64,000 bases of DNA, taken from Artemia franciscana. Its lineage: Eukaryota; Arthropoda; Branchiopoda; Anostraca; Artemiidae. Location: positions 29,966,716-30,030,715 of the forward strand of contig NC_088873.1 in assembly GCF_032884065.1 (NCBI RefSeq), read 5' to 3'. Positions 1-11,493 of the stretch are shown one piece after another (position 1 is the first letter of the stretch; the number at the start of each line of letters is the position of its first letter). The translations under genes and the position numbers were made by a program. A model generated the notes under the pieces. That model was not told the origin of the DNA. It did no database searches and was given only the letters and a program-made list of their open reading frames with translations.

Positions 1-339
1 TAATCATCTTGATCAGATTTCTGTTTGATAATCGCACTATTTCAGCTCTGGCTTTTATACGATTTTGAAGATGTTTTAATGACGGGTTTTGCGGTTGATG
101 AAAAAGTTCCGTCATAGTGTGAACAAAAAACTACCGAAAATCTTTAAGGTCATAGAACTGTCTCATTGTATACAAAATTTTAATTACTTTGAAGTGTTAC
201 ATTTAACCGCAGAAAAAGTACTGTTTTAAAGTCTTCGCAGTTAAACAAAGCAACTGCGTGTGGACCGATTTAGAAGGGTGAAATGGCCACTTTAGGCAAG
301 TAAGCATATCTACAATTTATTTCAGGGGGAGAGCTAGTG
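1..339. other. AT-rich stretch without a gene
   Basis: No convincing coding frame, RNA gene or repeat relation to the rest of the window was seen. The sequence ends where a reverse-oriented LINE tail begins. Confidence 0.5.
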
Positions 340-645
340 CTACTATTAGTACTAACAACTTATTGGAGCACCAAGCCGCCCGAGGCCAAGACGGATACGC
401 ACGCTCATTCTCCATCCCAGTGTGTTCAAAGCCTGCCTCTTAACACCCTCCCAAGAAGTTCCCATTTCCCTTAAATCTTTCCTTACAAGATTCTCCCACA
501 TCGTTAGGGGTGACCTGCTTTTCATATGTCCCTAGACGGTTGCCCGACAAGGATAATCTTTGACAGTCTGTCATTCTTCACCCGCAGAATGTGTCCTAGC
601 CATCTCTTGATGACAAAATGTTTGTCTGACTTGTAAAAACGTAAT
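340..645 (-). pseudogene. LINE-B fragment, C-terminal end of the reverse transcriptase protein
   Basis: Read on the minus strand, this is the last ~95 codons of the same non-LTR retrotransposon protein that is open at 38.46-39.19 kb. Shared features are a RWLGHILR block, then a D-RL-KI stretch, a GQPS motif, and the terminal region that ends in RRLGA at the better copy. The match covers only the C-terminal region, so the copy is strongly 5'-truncated, and stops and frameshifts break it. Beyond the protein end, the minus strand runs into a degenerate TAG-rich tail (about 325-345), as at the better copy. This domain lies beyond the polymerase domain in several LINE clades. The fragment is inactive. 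Confidence 0.75.
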
Positions 646-1649
646 GAAAATGCATAAAAACCTATTTTTGATGTTTTTTTACGGGTTTCGGTGCACACCC
701 CTCCTCCCTCAAACAGGAGTCCTGGATACAACCTTCGGGCTTATATGTCAGTTTCTACCTTCACCCGCCCCTCGTCTCTCCGTTAGAACTAATGCTGAAT
801 TCTCTAGATTAAATAAGACTTACAATAAGTTTCCCCCAGGGATGATCGTATCAAAATTTGGATCCTAGAAGATCGAGATAGAAATTATTCGAAAAAAATA
901 AAATTTGAAGTGGCCAAACATAACGGAGCGCAAATGGCCCCCATCTCCTGCCCCTTCCACCCCAAAGATATCGGAATGAAATTCTGAGATATAGTCCTAG
1001 TCCGTTTTTATAAGTAGAAAGTGATTTGAGACCAACTAGCCCCTGTCCTGAATATTTTTTTTGATATCTGGTCCTTTTGTCTTTTCGGTAATTTTCTTTT
1101 CTTTTCTTTTTTGATAAATCCAGTTGATTTGTTGTTTCTGTTAGTTGATTGTTTAATTATTCTTTAGTTAAGTTTCTGCCCTAGTCAAGCACTTTTGTAT
1201 TTTCCTGGCAGATTATGTACGTGTAATTATATGGTTTTGTTTAAATATATATGATTGAATTGAATTGTTACCGCTTAGGACATCTGATCGATATTTTAAC
1301 ATACTTTTTTTGTACTTAGTCTTTGGCTGCTCAATTCTGCATATGGGGTAATAATTCTTAGGGGGTTAACGTAGACTCTCCTATTAGACAAATGAACCCT
1401 AAGGCGAAATTATGAGGAGTGAACATAAGATATTAAGGCGAAAAATTCAAGAAAAAAAAATAGTAAATAGGTTTATAAAATGTTTACTGTCCTAAAAGAA
1501 AAATTAAAAAGGAGATTGGCGAAAGAAGGGAAAGTTAATATAATAAATTTAAGCGAGAGATTAAAAAAGAAGACAATTTACAAATAGGCTAATAATTATT
1601 TATTATCGTATAATAAAATTGAAAAAAAATTGTACACCTCTGTGTGCAA
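646..1649. other. AT-rich DNA with a probable old Rep1 fragment
   Basis: Positions about 826-1000 resemble the middle of the Rep1 family: a CCCAGGGATGATCGTATC block, then a weak GTGGCC block, then a C-rich stretch followed by TTCTGAGATA. Divergence is high. The rest is AT-rich with T-runs and no supported gene. Confidence 0.4.
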
Positions 1650-2290
1650 ATGCCTTTGGATTGAGTTTAAATTTTAAAGTCACCCATCAAAAGCTGCGAG
1701 CCTGAGAATAATTGCCTGTTGAAATAACTATGCCTTTTGAATTGACCTATTTTTTATGCTTTTTTATTATTTGCAAAATTTGAAACATCCACTTTAATAA
1801 GATACTTTAACAAAGAGAAAAGAGATATACACCTCAAATCCAATAAAATATAAGGGAATATCTACTAAGAGAGGTATTAAAACTTAAAACGAACAAAAAT
1901 TACCCTTCATATGGGGGTGCTGCCATTTCGTCAATATCCGTTCTTCACACCAACGTTTAACCAATGATCCTCTGCCGGCATTTGGTGGGCAGCCCATGCA
2001 ACCAATCGGTGAAGATTTACCGAATGCCTTTCAAAAGCGAGTAAATCAACCCTTGCATTTTCGACGCCATGTGATGCAAATAATATTACTTTGCTTTTTA
2101 TCGAAACCCTCTTTGTAAAAGAATGGATTTTTGAAGCATTCGAAACAAAAAGGCTCGCTGTAACATAAAGAGCGGGTAATAAGGGGAAGGTACTCTAATT
2201 CATATTTAGGACAATTCTTTTTTTAAAGTTTGAATGTCATTCTTTACTTTTATGAGGAGAAAACTTGTCTTTTTTTTATCTGGGAAGTTT
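1650..2290 (+). repeat. Diverged Rep1 fragment with separated hairpin arms
   Basis: Positions 1672-1715 match the Rep1 segment that carries CATCAAAAG..GAGCCTGAGAA. Positions about 1866-1920 match the left arm of the Rep1 terminal hairpin (ATTAAAACTTAAAACGAAC), and about 2165-2275 match the right arm (AAAGAGCGGG .. AATGTCATTCTTTACTTT). The arms are separated by about 245 bases of sequence that is not seen in the other Rep1 copies. Confidence 0.55.
1942..2203 (-). other. Open coding-like segment in the loop of a Rep1 hairpin, unrecognised
   Basis: On the minus strand one frame runs about 87 codons without a stop and ends at a TGA near 1942. It has no upstream ATG, so it would be an internal piece or an exon. 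The C-terminal half reads naturally, with a segment ILFASHGVENARVDLLAFER and, shortly after, VAWAAHQMPAEDHWLNVG. Base composition is richer in GC than the flanks. I do not recognise the family. It could be a captured exon, a transposon protein remnant, or chance. Confidence 0.3.
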
Positions 2291-2383
2291 ACCATGAAAT
2301 CACGTAACAAAACGGTGGTACGTTCCTTCCTATGCTAAACAGCTACTTGATTGATTACATACGCCGTAAACGTTATGGTCTTG

Positions 2384-2840
2384 AAAATGAAACAGTTCAT
2401 TGTAACGAACTGTACGTAAGGAAAAACCTAATCTAATAGTAACCAATGCTCTAAAAAGAAGATTTTGGTAACATTATATGGAATAAAAAAATTGGCTTTT
2501 TATGGCAATTCGAAATACGCAAAATTTATTAAGGTTAAAGTTACCTATCAAATTACGATCCTGAGAATAATTGCCTGAAAAAGGAGGAAACCACTCCCAA
2601 GAGGATTAGGGACCTTTATTAAAATTGTATAATCAAATCCAGCACATTAGAGTCATGCTGTCGAGGCTTCAAAACCCCGACTGCAAAAATACAGAATTTC
2701 GCCTTTTTTCAAACGGAAGTGTGTTTATTTGGTTTTTTTTTATCTAAGTTTTGATTGTTTTCAATTAATAACCCTAAAATGGAGAGACAGCTCATTCGAA
2801 CGAAAATTAAAAGCTTTAAGGCCTTTTGAAGTAGCCCAAA
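2384..2840 (+). repeat. Diverged Rep1 copy, 5' part
   Basis: It begins with the Rep1 5' palindrome (ACAGTTCA at 2392, CGAACTGT at 2406), followed by GTAAGGA, TAGTAACCAA, and the GAGCCTGAGAA-like segment. It runs to the block GCTCATTCGAACG..AAAATTAAAAG near 2790-2815. It stops where LINE-A coding sequence begins, so LINE-A probably inserted into or next to it. Confidence 0.65.
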
Positions 2841-2849
2841 AGATTGTAC

Positions 2850-4935
2850 CAGAGCAATGTTTAGCCAAACACTTGCTCAATGCGGATAGTTCTCCGATGC
2901 TAGAAGTTTTGTCTGACCATTTATATTTTATTAGGCATGCTAAAACTACTACTGGCCGTCAATCTGGTGGCTTATTAGTTGCTGCCAATAAAAAGTTTAG
3001 AAGTAGTTGTCTTGGATCTCTAGAAATCTATACCTCGCAGTTGATTTAGGTAGTATTGTTCTTGTTTCTGTTTATATGCCAACTAATTATCGAAATTCTA
3101 TATCTAACCGACAATATGCGTCAGCTTGTGCGTCCATGTCAAAATTACTGCATAAAGTTAAGTCATCAAATAAATCGCTTCTTCAGCGGTTTTAGAAGAT
3201 GCTTTGGGATAATATTGACATACCGCTATATCAAAGTGTTTTGAATTCTATGCCGTCTAAAATCAAAGTTCCTTTTCACCTTCTTTCTACAACGCTGAAG
3301 GGCAGCAGCCTTGATCTAGATTGCTATCTTACTGAGATTACTCATTCAATTAAAGTAGCTGCCTCAGCGGCAGTACGATCTGAGAGAATTAGGGTTGATG
3401 CAGGGTAAAAAGGCTGTAGCGGTGACCCAGAGCTACAACTTGCAAAGAGCCGACACAAGTTTAAGTTAAGATCTAGGGGGGTTGTGATCGCCCCAGATCT
3501 GGTTAATTTTTAGAATCCTAAAAATTGACTAAAAAAGAGTACGAGAAAGCTGTGCTGCTCTTCCAGAGAAGGCAAGTATCTATTCCGTTTCGTGATATCC
3601 GAAATCATCCGCTGCTACTATGGAGCAAAGTATCAAAGTTCACTTCATCGTCTTGTTCACACTCTAACCCTATTGATGTAACTTCCTGGGAATAACGCTT
3701 CCCTCGTTATTCTCTGATAGCCCCCCACCAATGGACACCATTTTTCGGCATATTCTCTTTCACCATTTTTCTCAACTAGAACATAGCCGAAGTCTTGTTT
3801 CTATCACGCCATCGTCAGTTCTTACGCTAATTTGTCTCCTCAAAAAAGGCAAAGTTCCTTGTTCTGACGGACTTCAACCTGATCATTTGATATGGTACCG
3901 CAAAATTAGTTGAGCATATGGCATTACTTTTCATAGCTTGTATTGCGCAGCAATTTGCACTGACTGCACTATGCGAGCGCATTGTGACGTGTGTCCCAAA
4001 AAATAATAAGGACCCTCAATCTTATGACTCTTATCGTCCAATTACAGTTTTTTCAGTTATTGGAAAATTATTTGAAAAAAATTCTTCATTTAAAAATCTC
4101 GAATAGGTGTGATCATGGAGATCATCAGTTTGGTTTTCGTGCGGGTCTTGGTGTTGGGAATGCACATGCAGTTTTCGTGTCTATTTTAAAGAGGTATGAG
4201 AGAATGAAAAACCCTTTACATGTTTGTGCAATATTTATTTCTAAAGCATTTGATTTGATCCTACACTCCCAAGCTGTTCTAGCACTTTTAAGGAGTTGGG
4301 TAAACCCATTCATTTGCGCCTCCCTGTGGTAATGGTATCAAAACTTCTATACATGTCCTAGTCGAAAATATTTAGAGCAGCCGAATTTCTTTGCGCCACG
4401 GAGCAAAACAGGGTTCAGTGTTAAGTCTTGCAATCTTTAACAATGCCAGCCGCTGTGCAACCCGCAGAATACCGCATTTTCTTATCGAGCCATCCATTGA
4501 TGCCAGTCACCTTTCGTATACTGATGAAATTCTTCTGATGTCTGATAATTTTTAATCACTGCAGGCTGCTGTGAGAAGCCTTGATGTCGGGTTGGCTGAC
4601 ATCGGGCTTTCAATCGCTTCTGGTAAAACTCAATTTCTCGTTTTGTGGTTGTCATCACCCTCCCGATTAAAAAATTCAGGTAGTGATTCAATTTTTGCCA
4701 CTGCGTCTCTCAAGTATCCTGGACTTGCATTCGGGAGCTCGATTCAAGCAACAAGGTCACTAACAATAAATGTGTTGAGAGAGAAATTGAGAAAGTCCTT
4801 TTGGTCCCCTAACAATTATATCTCCAAACGTTACGGAGTCTTTGAGATATGTCATAAGATGGATGTTTTAGAAGGCAGATTCAGACAGCAATCTGAGTCA
4901 ATCGTAGATTTTCCATTGGGGTGTATTAATTGTTT
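2850..4935 (+). pseudogene. LINE-A endonuclease/reverse transcriptase, multiply broken
   Basis: In life this protein would nick target DNA and reverse-transcribe the element's RNA. Visible pieces, in three frames: an endonuclease block around 2880-3110 (GGLLVAANK, then VLVSVYMPTNYR); a linker around 3200-3400; and RT entry blocks at 3820-3890 (KGKVPCSDGLQPDHLIW) and 3985-4100 (VPKNNKDP.. YRPITVFSVIGKLFEK). A fingers-palm block follows at 4120-4310 (HQFGFRAGLG, then ISKAFDLILHSQAVLALL) and a later palm/thumb block at 4565-4660 (GLSIASGKTQFLVL). In the usual D-x-S-K-A-F-D motif the first Asp position reads Phe here. Frameshifts and stops separate nearly every block, so it is long dead. Confidence 0.75.
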
Positions 4936-5052
4936 GTGAGTCATTGTTAGTGTTTTTTTCAGTGTTTGTGATGATGACAAGTTTTTATGGCATTTGCCCG
5001 TCGACCAAGTACCATATAGGGATCATAATTTCTGTCCGTCTGTCGAGTCTGT

Positions 5053-6030
5053 CGGTCCTGGTTTTGCTAGTTTGGGCACTTCCAGATAAGCTAGGACGAT
5101 GGAAGTTGGCAGGCGTATCAGGGACTGGACCAAATTAAATTGGAAATAGTCGCTTCTCCGATTCGACCATCTGGAGGAAGGGGGAAGTGGAGGGACGGTT
5201 AATTCGGGAAAATTGAGGTATTTTTAATTTACGAACGTGTGATCAGATCTTAATGAAATTGGATGTTTAAAAGACCTCGTGTCTAAAAGCTTTTATTTTG
5301 AACCCCGACTGGATCCGGTGACATTGGGGGGAGTTGGGGTGGGAAACCGGAAATCTTGGAAAACGCTTAGAATGGAGAGATAGGGATGAAACTTGGTGGG
5401 AAGAATAAGCAAAAGTCCTAAATAAGTGATTGACATAACCAGACTGGGTCTGCTCTCTTTGGGGGAGTTGGGGAGGGGGTATTTCTAGTGCTTTAGTGAG
5501 TTCGGTGCTTTGGACGTTTTGGGACGATAAAAGTTTGTAGGCCTGTCAGGGACCTTCAAAAATTGACTTAATAACAGTCTTTCCCCGGTTCGATCATCTG
5601 TGGGGGGGCTGGAGGGAGGGGAAATCGTGAAAATTGAGGTATGTTGATCTTATGAATGGGTGATTGGATCTTAATCAAACTTGATATATCGAAAGATCTC
5701 ATGTCTCAGATTCTCCATTGTCAAATCGGATTGGATCCGGGGCATTGGGGTATGGAGCGGGGAAACGGAAATAACCAGATATCTTGGAAAACGCTTGGAG
5801 TGCAGAGATCGGGATGAAACTTGAAGGGAAGAATAAGCACAAGTTCTAGATACGTGACTGACACAACCAGACCGGATCCAATCTCTTTGGGGGAGCTGGG
5901 GGGATTTCTAGTCCTTTTGCAAGTTCGGTGCTTCTTGACGTGCTAGGACGATGAAAATTAGCAGGTTTGTCAGGGACCTGCACAAATTGACTTGAGAACA
6001 GTCGTTTGTCCTTCTGACCTCGTCACAAGT
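5053..6030 (+). repeat. Rep2: ~427-bp tandem repeat in the LINE-A 3' UTR
   Basis: The marker CTAGGACGATGAAA..GTCAGGGAC starts at about 5091, 5520 and 5943, so the period is 424-428 bp. There is a short partial unit before 5091, two full units, and a partial unit after 5943. Each unit also carries GAAAATTGAGGTAT, GGATCTTAAT, GACTGGATCCGG-type and CTTGGAAAACGCTT blocks in the same order. A single unit in the opposite orientation lies inside the hAT element at 42.6-42.9 kb. Confidence 0.8.
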
Positions 6031-6111
6031 GCTATAAGAGCTCTTTGCTCTTGTTATTATGTATAATTATTTTTCCGTACTCCTCTAAGTGCATTTTTGT
6101 ATGTATAGAGG

Positions 6112-6141
6112 GTTCAAATAAATTATTATTATTATTATTAA
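6112..6141 (+). terminator. LINE-A 3' tail, ATT repeat
   Basis: GTTCAAATAAATT is followed by about five further ATT units. Non-LTR elements of several clades end in short tandem repeats of this kind, where the reverse transcriptase begins copying. Confidence 0.6.
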
Positions 6142-6209
6142 AGAGGGCCAAGTTGCTGCCAATTGAAAGTTTTGAGTTAGCCAAAATAAAATTAAAACTA
6201 AATATTCAA

Positions 6210-6560
6210 CTTCTCAGTTTCAGAGATAGTAATGCAGTGCAATGACACATCTGTTCCTAAAGAGTCACGTAGTTTATCCACAGTAAACGGCTTTTATATA
6301 GACATTTATTTTAAAGCTTCATTCAGCCAAGTTTATAATGTTCTAAAAATTTATGCACGGTGATGAATAATTGTCTATCAGCTCTTGCAGAGGAGAGCGG
6401 GGGGAGGGTTAATGTTTAGGTATGGGGTGGCATAATCCCTCAAAAAGCGCCTTTTTGTGCCAAAATTGTTAAACTCTCCTTGATCCTTCAGATAAATATA
6501 GAAGAGGATCGGAGAAGGAGTATATATAAATCCTTAGTTAATCTAATCATTTGAATTAAG
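6210..6560 (+). repeat. Rep3: dispersed non-coding repeat
   Basis: It shares ordered blocks with 39.24-39.51 kb: CAGTTTCAGAGATAGTAATG against CAGTTGCAAAAGAAGTAATG, then GGTGAT..GTATCAGCT-type, a G-rich GGGTTAATG/GGGTCATTG block, CTCTCC..TTCAGATAAATAT, and a GGAG..TTAGTTAA block. No coding frame. A shorter related piece is at 7215-7345. Confidence 0.6.
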
Positions 6561-6756
6561 CCTAAATATTGCTACCTTCTTATAAAAAGTGTTTTTTATG
6601 TAAAATTAAAAAGTTATAACTTAAAATGCAGAGAGCGGGGCATCTTAAGTGCTGTCAGGGAATTTCGAAGGACGAGGTTGGCACGAGTTACCAAGAACTT
6701 TGTTTTTATAGACACTTAAATGGAAATATTGTGTTTTATGCTTATTTTTTAAACGC

Positions 6757-7090
6757 TAGACAGTTCGTGTCAGCGAACTCTAGGTAAGGAGCAAATCCTT
6801 AGTAACCACGATTAAAAAAAAACAAATTTCTAAAATAATATATAAATTAAAAGAGTTAAATTTTTATGGTACTTCCAAATATATAAAATTCATTAAGTTT
6901 AAAGCTACCCCCAAAAAAGTTAGGGTCTGAGAAAATTTGCTTCCTTTACTAAAAAGTTTTTTTTCTGTTTTTTTTTTAGGAATGATCATATCAGACCAAT
7001 AGTCCTAGAATACTCTAAAGAGGCCTTTCAGAAAGGATTTTGAAGGTTTTATCGGCATCTTAAAGTAAAAAAGGTTGTGCTCTTGCAAAG
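6757..7090 (+). repeat. Diverged Rep1 copy, 5' part
   Basis: The 5' palindrome is present but imperfect (ACAGTTCG at 6760, CGAACTC at 6773). GTAAGGAGC, TAGTAACCA, CCAAATATATAAAATTCATT, GTCTGAGAAAATTTGC and a late GATCATATCAGACC..TCCTAGAATA block follow, all in Rep1 order. Confidence 0.65.
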
Positions 7091-7214
7091 TGACGTTTTC
7101 AGTCATTTTGTCACCCAAAACAGCAATTCTGGGTCAAAGAATGTCAACTGCAACCGAGTGAAAAATCTGAGGCAATAAATCGATTTAAAAGTATATAAAT
7201 AATATATTTATCTT

Positions 7215-7345
7215 TCCAGTTTCAGAAACAGTAATTTCGCGGTGGCACACTTATTCGTGAAGATGCAAGTTGTCCAGACTAAATAAATGATTAACCTATT
7301 ATACGGTAAATGTTTATTTTAGTCTATAATACAGGATTGGTGAAA
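7215..7345 (+). repeat. Rep3 fragment
   Basis: CCAGTTTCAGAAACAGTAATTTCGCGGTGGCACAC-type sequence matches the start of the 6.21-kb Rep3 copy; similarity fades after the TTTATTTTAG block. Short and diverged. Confidence 0.45.
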
Positions 7346-8394
7346 ATATTATTTGGAATAATACTGCAAACGCAGAAACTGGCCAATGATCATAACTGTA
7401 TGGTTATATAATACAACATACAATAATCTAGGCACTTAATAGGGATAAAACTTAATATCGTTCCTTAATTCCAAAAAAAATTGAATCTTGCAGAAGTATT
7501 ATTTTTTACTCTGTATCAGCATGCAAATCCTATTAACCAATCAGTAAGATTTCGTTTTTAAACAAATAAGACGGTTTTTCCCTCTCAATTCTTTTTCGTT
7601 TTTAATTAAAAAAAACAGGGATTATTAAATTTTATAGCAATCAGCTATTATTTGTGCAAAAATAAGTACTGATTTACCAAAGATGTCCTTTTTTTGTCAA
7701 TTTGAATTGTCTGGTTAACCGTAACTAGTTTGCTACTTTTGATTTTTTTTTTTTTTAACAGCCTAATTTTTTATTAATTCATTTACTAGTATGTTACTAA
7801 TTCAGTTAGTAAGAATATAAAAATAAAGCCATTCAGATTCTTAACCCATTACTTAAATGCTAACTTATTACGACTTATAGTTTTTTTTATATGAAAATAG
7901 TAAACAATTATACGATGTAGTTCAACTATACGGTAATATATTAAACATAACATTGATTGTGACAAGTAGTTATAAAATTTCTATCGTAGGTCTACGAGAC
8001 TGGCTGCATCTAGCCCTAACCTTAGTGCCACTAGCTCTGGCCTCATTGGAAATCACCCGAATTTGGACTGAACTCTCTTGACTCTGGTTCTACCTTCAGG
8101 CTTCCAAAGCACAGGAGACCCTAGCAGTCAACCCCTTGGCTTACATCTTCAATAGACCCGACTGTATATACTGAAGCTGACGACACTAGGTTGTAAAATG
8201 AAAACTATCTGATACTTGGCAATTGTACTTGGATATTAATAATAGCCTGAACAACAAGATGGTTAGTCGTTGAACAAGGTTTTTACCATATTGATTCACG
8301 AGTAAAGCTTGATCAATTTTTTCACTTCAAGGGTTTTTTTTATGCGTCACAGGTACTTTGAATTAAAACGTGACCACCATTAGGAGTACAAATT
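7346..8394. other. Mostly unique AT-rich DNA; source block of a later duplication
   Basis: No gene seen. Positions about 7772-7877 (ATTAATTCATTTACTAGTAT .. TTATTACGACT) occur again at about 9506-9606, nearly identical. Positions 7980-8200 are locally richer in GC and not assigned to anything. Confidence 0.45.
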
Positions 8395-8600
8395 GGAAGG
8401 ATTTCCCCGTTCTGCCTAGATTTTGAAAAATACCTTTTTCGGGGTATTTTCATCGAAAAATACTTTTTTTTGTATCGTCATTAAAAAAAAAATTGTGTAT
8501 CGTCGTTTTGTATCGTCAAGTCTATGGAAGGAAGCCCATAGACTTTGAAAAATATATTTCCCTCCTCTCCCCCTATTTCCGTGAATTGGCGCCACTGCCC
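8395..8600 (-). repeat. Rep4: short element beginning CAGTGGCG
   Basis: On the minus strand it begins GCAGTGGCGCCAATTCACGG, then GAAATAGGGGGAGAGGAGGG, and ends in a TTTTTCAAAATCTAG block. The same order occurs on the plus strand at 18.66-18.82 kb. Non-coding and MITE-like in size, but no inverted ends were verified. Confidence 0.45.
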
Positions 8601-9255
8601 ATAGCCAGATACATACCCATGCACTCCTTTAGTCCATCGTAATTTAAAGCAGTTTTCTTGTCTGAAGAAGCTTAGAGGTATCGGGACAATTAAATTTTAG
8701 ATCGAAAATGAGGAAATTGCAGTTTTTCTTGGGAGGGGTCGACCAGCCTATTGAAAGTGGGTATTCATTGTAAAGCAATTTTACTATCTCTCTTTAAATA
8801 CACCTAGAACAAAACCGAAATGCTTTCTTCTTTAAGTTTGTTCATTAGAAAAGTAGAATGATTAAACTATGGATGAACTATTAATTAATTGGAATAATAA
8901 AATGTTAAATTCAAAGGAACTGGGACAGGGAAAAGAGGAGAAATACCAAATGAAATTCAAATGTCAGTATCATTTTTTCCAAAAATAGAGATGACATTTA
9001 GTACCATTTTCCGATTTAATCTTCATGAGGTAGGCCAGTTTAACAAACAGTTCAAAGAAAAACTAAGTAGCCTACTAATTCCACTCAATTGCACAGTCAA
9101 ACATTATCTTTTTAATTCTGCATTCAGAAAGAAACTACTCTGTCTGCAGCGCCGAGTGCTTAATATTTCCTATAATCCGTCTCTACCTATTTTATTCCAT
9201 TTTCTTAGGTCCATACTTTACAAAACGAAAATTAAAACATTTTTAGTTTAATTTT
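8601..9255. other. Unique AT-rich DNA with a 96-codon ORF of doubtful meaning
   Basis: An open frame at 8961-9251 (+) contains CLQRRVLNISYNPSLPI, which faintly resembles the post-polymerase region of LINE proteins. There is no second block to support it, so no gene is called. The ORF stops just before a microsatellite. Confidence 0.3.
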
Positions 9256-9735
<480 letters not shown>

Positions 9736-10182
9736 TTTATGGACAAACATACTAGAACAAACTGAAAAGTAATTCACCCATCTTTTCGCTAATATCTTCG
9801 TCCTCCCTAAACTACCCGTTTTGAGCGCTCGTTCTATATCATTTTTGTTCGACAAAATACCTTTCCATTTCCTGGAAGAGACGTGGTCCAAGGAAACCCC
9901 GTAAATTTTAAGCTTAACCATTTCTTTGAGTCAGAAAGAATTAAGTAAGATCAAAATGTAGCCAAGTCTACCGGTGCAAAAAAAATTCAAATGAAAAGTA
10001 TTTTGCCAGGATTCCTAAATTGTAAGAAAATGGTATATTTGTCCCACGTTGACAATATTCATTGCAATTACGAACATCCATGAATAATTGCTCTTATTGT
10101 AAATTGCGGCCGTGTATTGTTTTGCGGCCTGACCAGCTTTTAATTACTTTTAATGTGATTCATTTTTTGGTTATACATAATG
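9736..10182. other. Unique DNA, no gene seen
   Basis: A 63-codon frame at 9730-9921 on the minus strand has no recognisable motif. Nothing else is supported. Confidence 0.4.
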
Positions 10183-10281
10183 AAACAGGTTGAGAAAACA
10201 ATTCTTACTTCATAATATGCAAAATAATCCTAGTTAACATATTCTGCAGGGGGAGAGCCTTTATCTTCACTATTCTCCTTG
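10183..10281 (+). repeat. Left arm of an inverted repeat flanking Rep1 copy 1
   Basis: This stretch (TAATCCTAGTTAACATATTC in its middle) matches the reverse complement of 12291-12386 almost throughout, including CATAATATGCA and a TTTATCTTCA block. The pair encloses Rep1 copy 1. Confidence 0.75.
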
Positions 10282-10486
10282 TATTTCCTGGTGTTGTTTT
10301 TTTTTTTTTATCAAATCTTAAATCTTTAAGTATTGAAAATTGTTTATAAACAAACACCCAACCGGCATCTAACTAATCTAACCAAACCTATCCTAACTTA
10401 ACCTAATTTATCAGTATTTGTTCATTAATACATTTTTGTGAGAAATTAGTAGATGGCACTGATGGTGTTCAATTACATGTATCAAA

Positions 10487-10507
10487 CAGTTCGTGGTAAC
10501 GAACTGT
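10487..10507. repeat. Rep1 5' terminal palindrome
   Basis: ACAGTTCG - 5-base loop - CGAACTGT. It also occurs at 12963, 14954 (one arm altered), 2392, 6760, 43977 (right arm decayed) and 54544. Always at the Rep1 start, it is a good candidate for a terminal recognition structure. Confidence 0.85.
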
Positions 10508-11415
10508 AGTAAGGAGCGACCCGGCTCAATAGTTACCAAAACTCTAAAAAATTGAATTTTGATATCAATAGCTACATCAAAAGAATCGCATTTTAATGCT
10601 GATTTTAAATATATAAGTTTCATCAAGTTTAGTCTTACCCATCAAAAGTTACGAGCCTGAGAAAATTTGCATTATTTAAGAAAATAGGGGAAACACCCCC
10701 TAAAAGTCGGAGAATCGTAACGAAAATGACACCATCAGATTCAGTGTATCAGAGAACCTTACTGTAGAAGTTTCAAGCTCCTATCTACAAAAATGTGGAA
10801 TTATGTCTTTTTTGCCAGAAGACAAATCACGGGTGCGTGTTTATTTGTTTTTTTTTCCCAGGGGTCATCGTATCGACCAAGTGGTCCTAGAATGTCGCAA
10901 GAGGGCTCATTCTAACGGAAAGGAAAAGTTCTAGTGCCCTTTTTAAGTGACCGAAAAAATTGGAGGGCATCTAGGCCCCCTCCCACGCTCAGTTTTTTCC
11001 CAAGGTCAACGAATCAAAATTTTGATATAGCCATTTTGTTTAGCATATTCGAAAACCATAATAACTATGTCTTTGGGGATGACTTACTCCCCACAATCCC
11101 TGGGGGAGGGGCTGCACGTTACAAACTTTGACCAGTGTTTACATATAGTAATAGTTATTGGGAAGTGTACAGACGTTTTCAGGGGGGATTTTATTTTGTT
11201 TGGGGGTGGGACTGAGGGGAGGGGCTATGTTGGAGGATCTTTCCTTGGAGGAATCTGTCATGGGGGAAGAAAAATTCAATGAAAAGTGCACAGGATTTTG
11301 TAGCATTACTGTAAGAAAACAATGAAAAATAAACATGAAAACGTTTTTTCAAATGAAAGGAAGTAGTAGCATTGAAACTTAAAACGAACAGAGGTTATTA
11401 CGCATATGAGGGGTT

Positions 11416-11493
11416 CTAAAAATACTTTAGCATAAAGAGCGGGGTATTTAGGAGGAGACAAATACCTCGCTCTTTATGCTAAAGTATTTTTAG
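11416..11493. repeat. Copy-specific 34-bp-arm hairpin inside Rep1 copy 1
   Basis: Arms 11416-11449 and 11460-11493 pair with one mismatch around the loop AGGAGGAGAC. Copies 2 and 3 have only the right half (CGCTCTTTA-GCTAAAGTATT) preceded by CCTCCTCCTAATACC or similar, so the left arm in copy 1 is an inverted copy of the right. Confidence 0.9.

Larger units (their letters stand above)
2840..6141 (+). mobile_element. LINE-A: decayed non-LTR retrotransposon with tandem-repeat 3' UTR
   Basis: In order: remnants of an endonuclease domain, a linker, a reverse transcriptase domain, a 3' untranslated region built of a 427-bp repeat, and an ATT-repeat tail. The 5' boundary is uncertain and is taken from the end of the older Rep1 copy. 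No target-site duplication could be defined by eye. The protein style is closest to the CR1/Jockey-like broad group, but the clade is not resolved. Confidence 0.7.
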
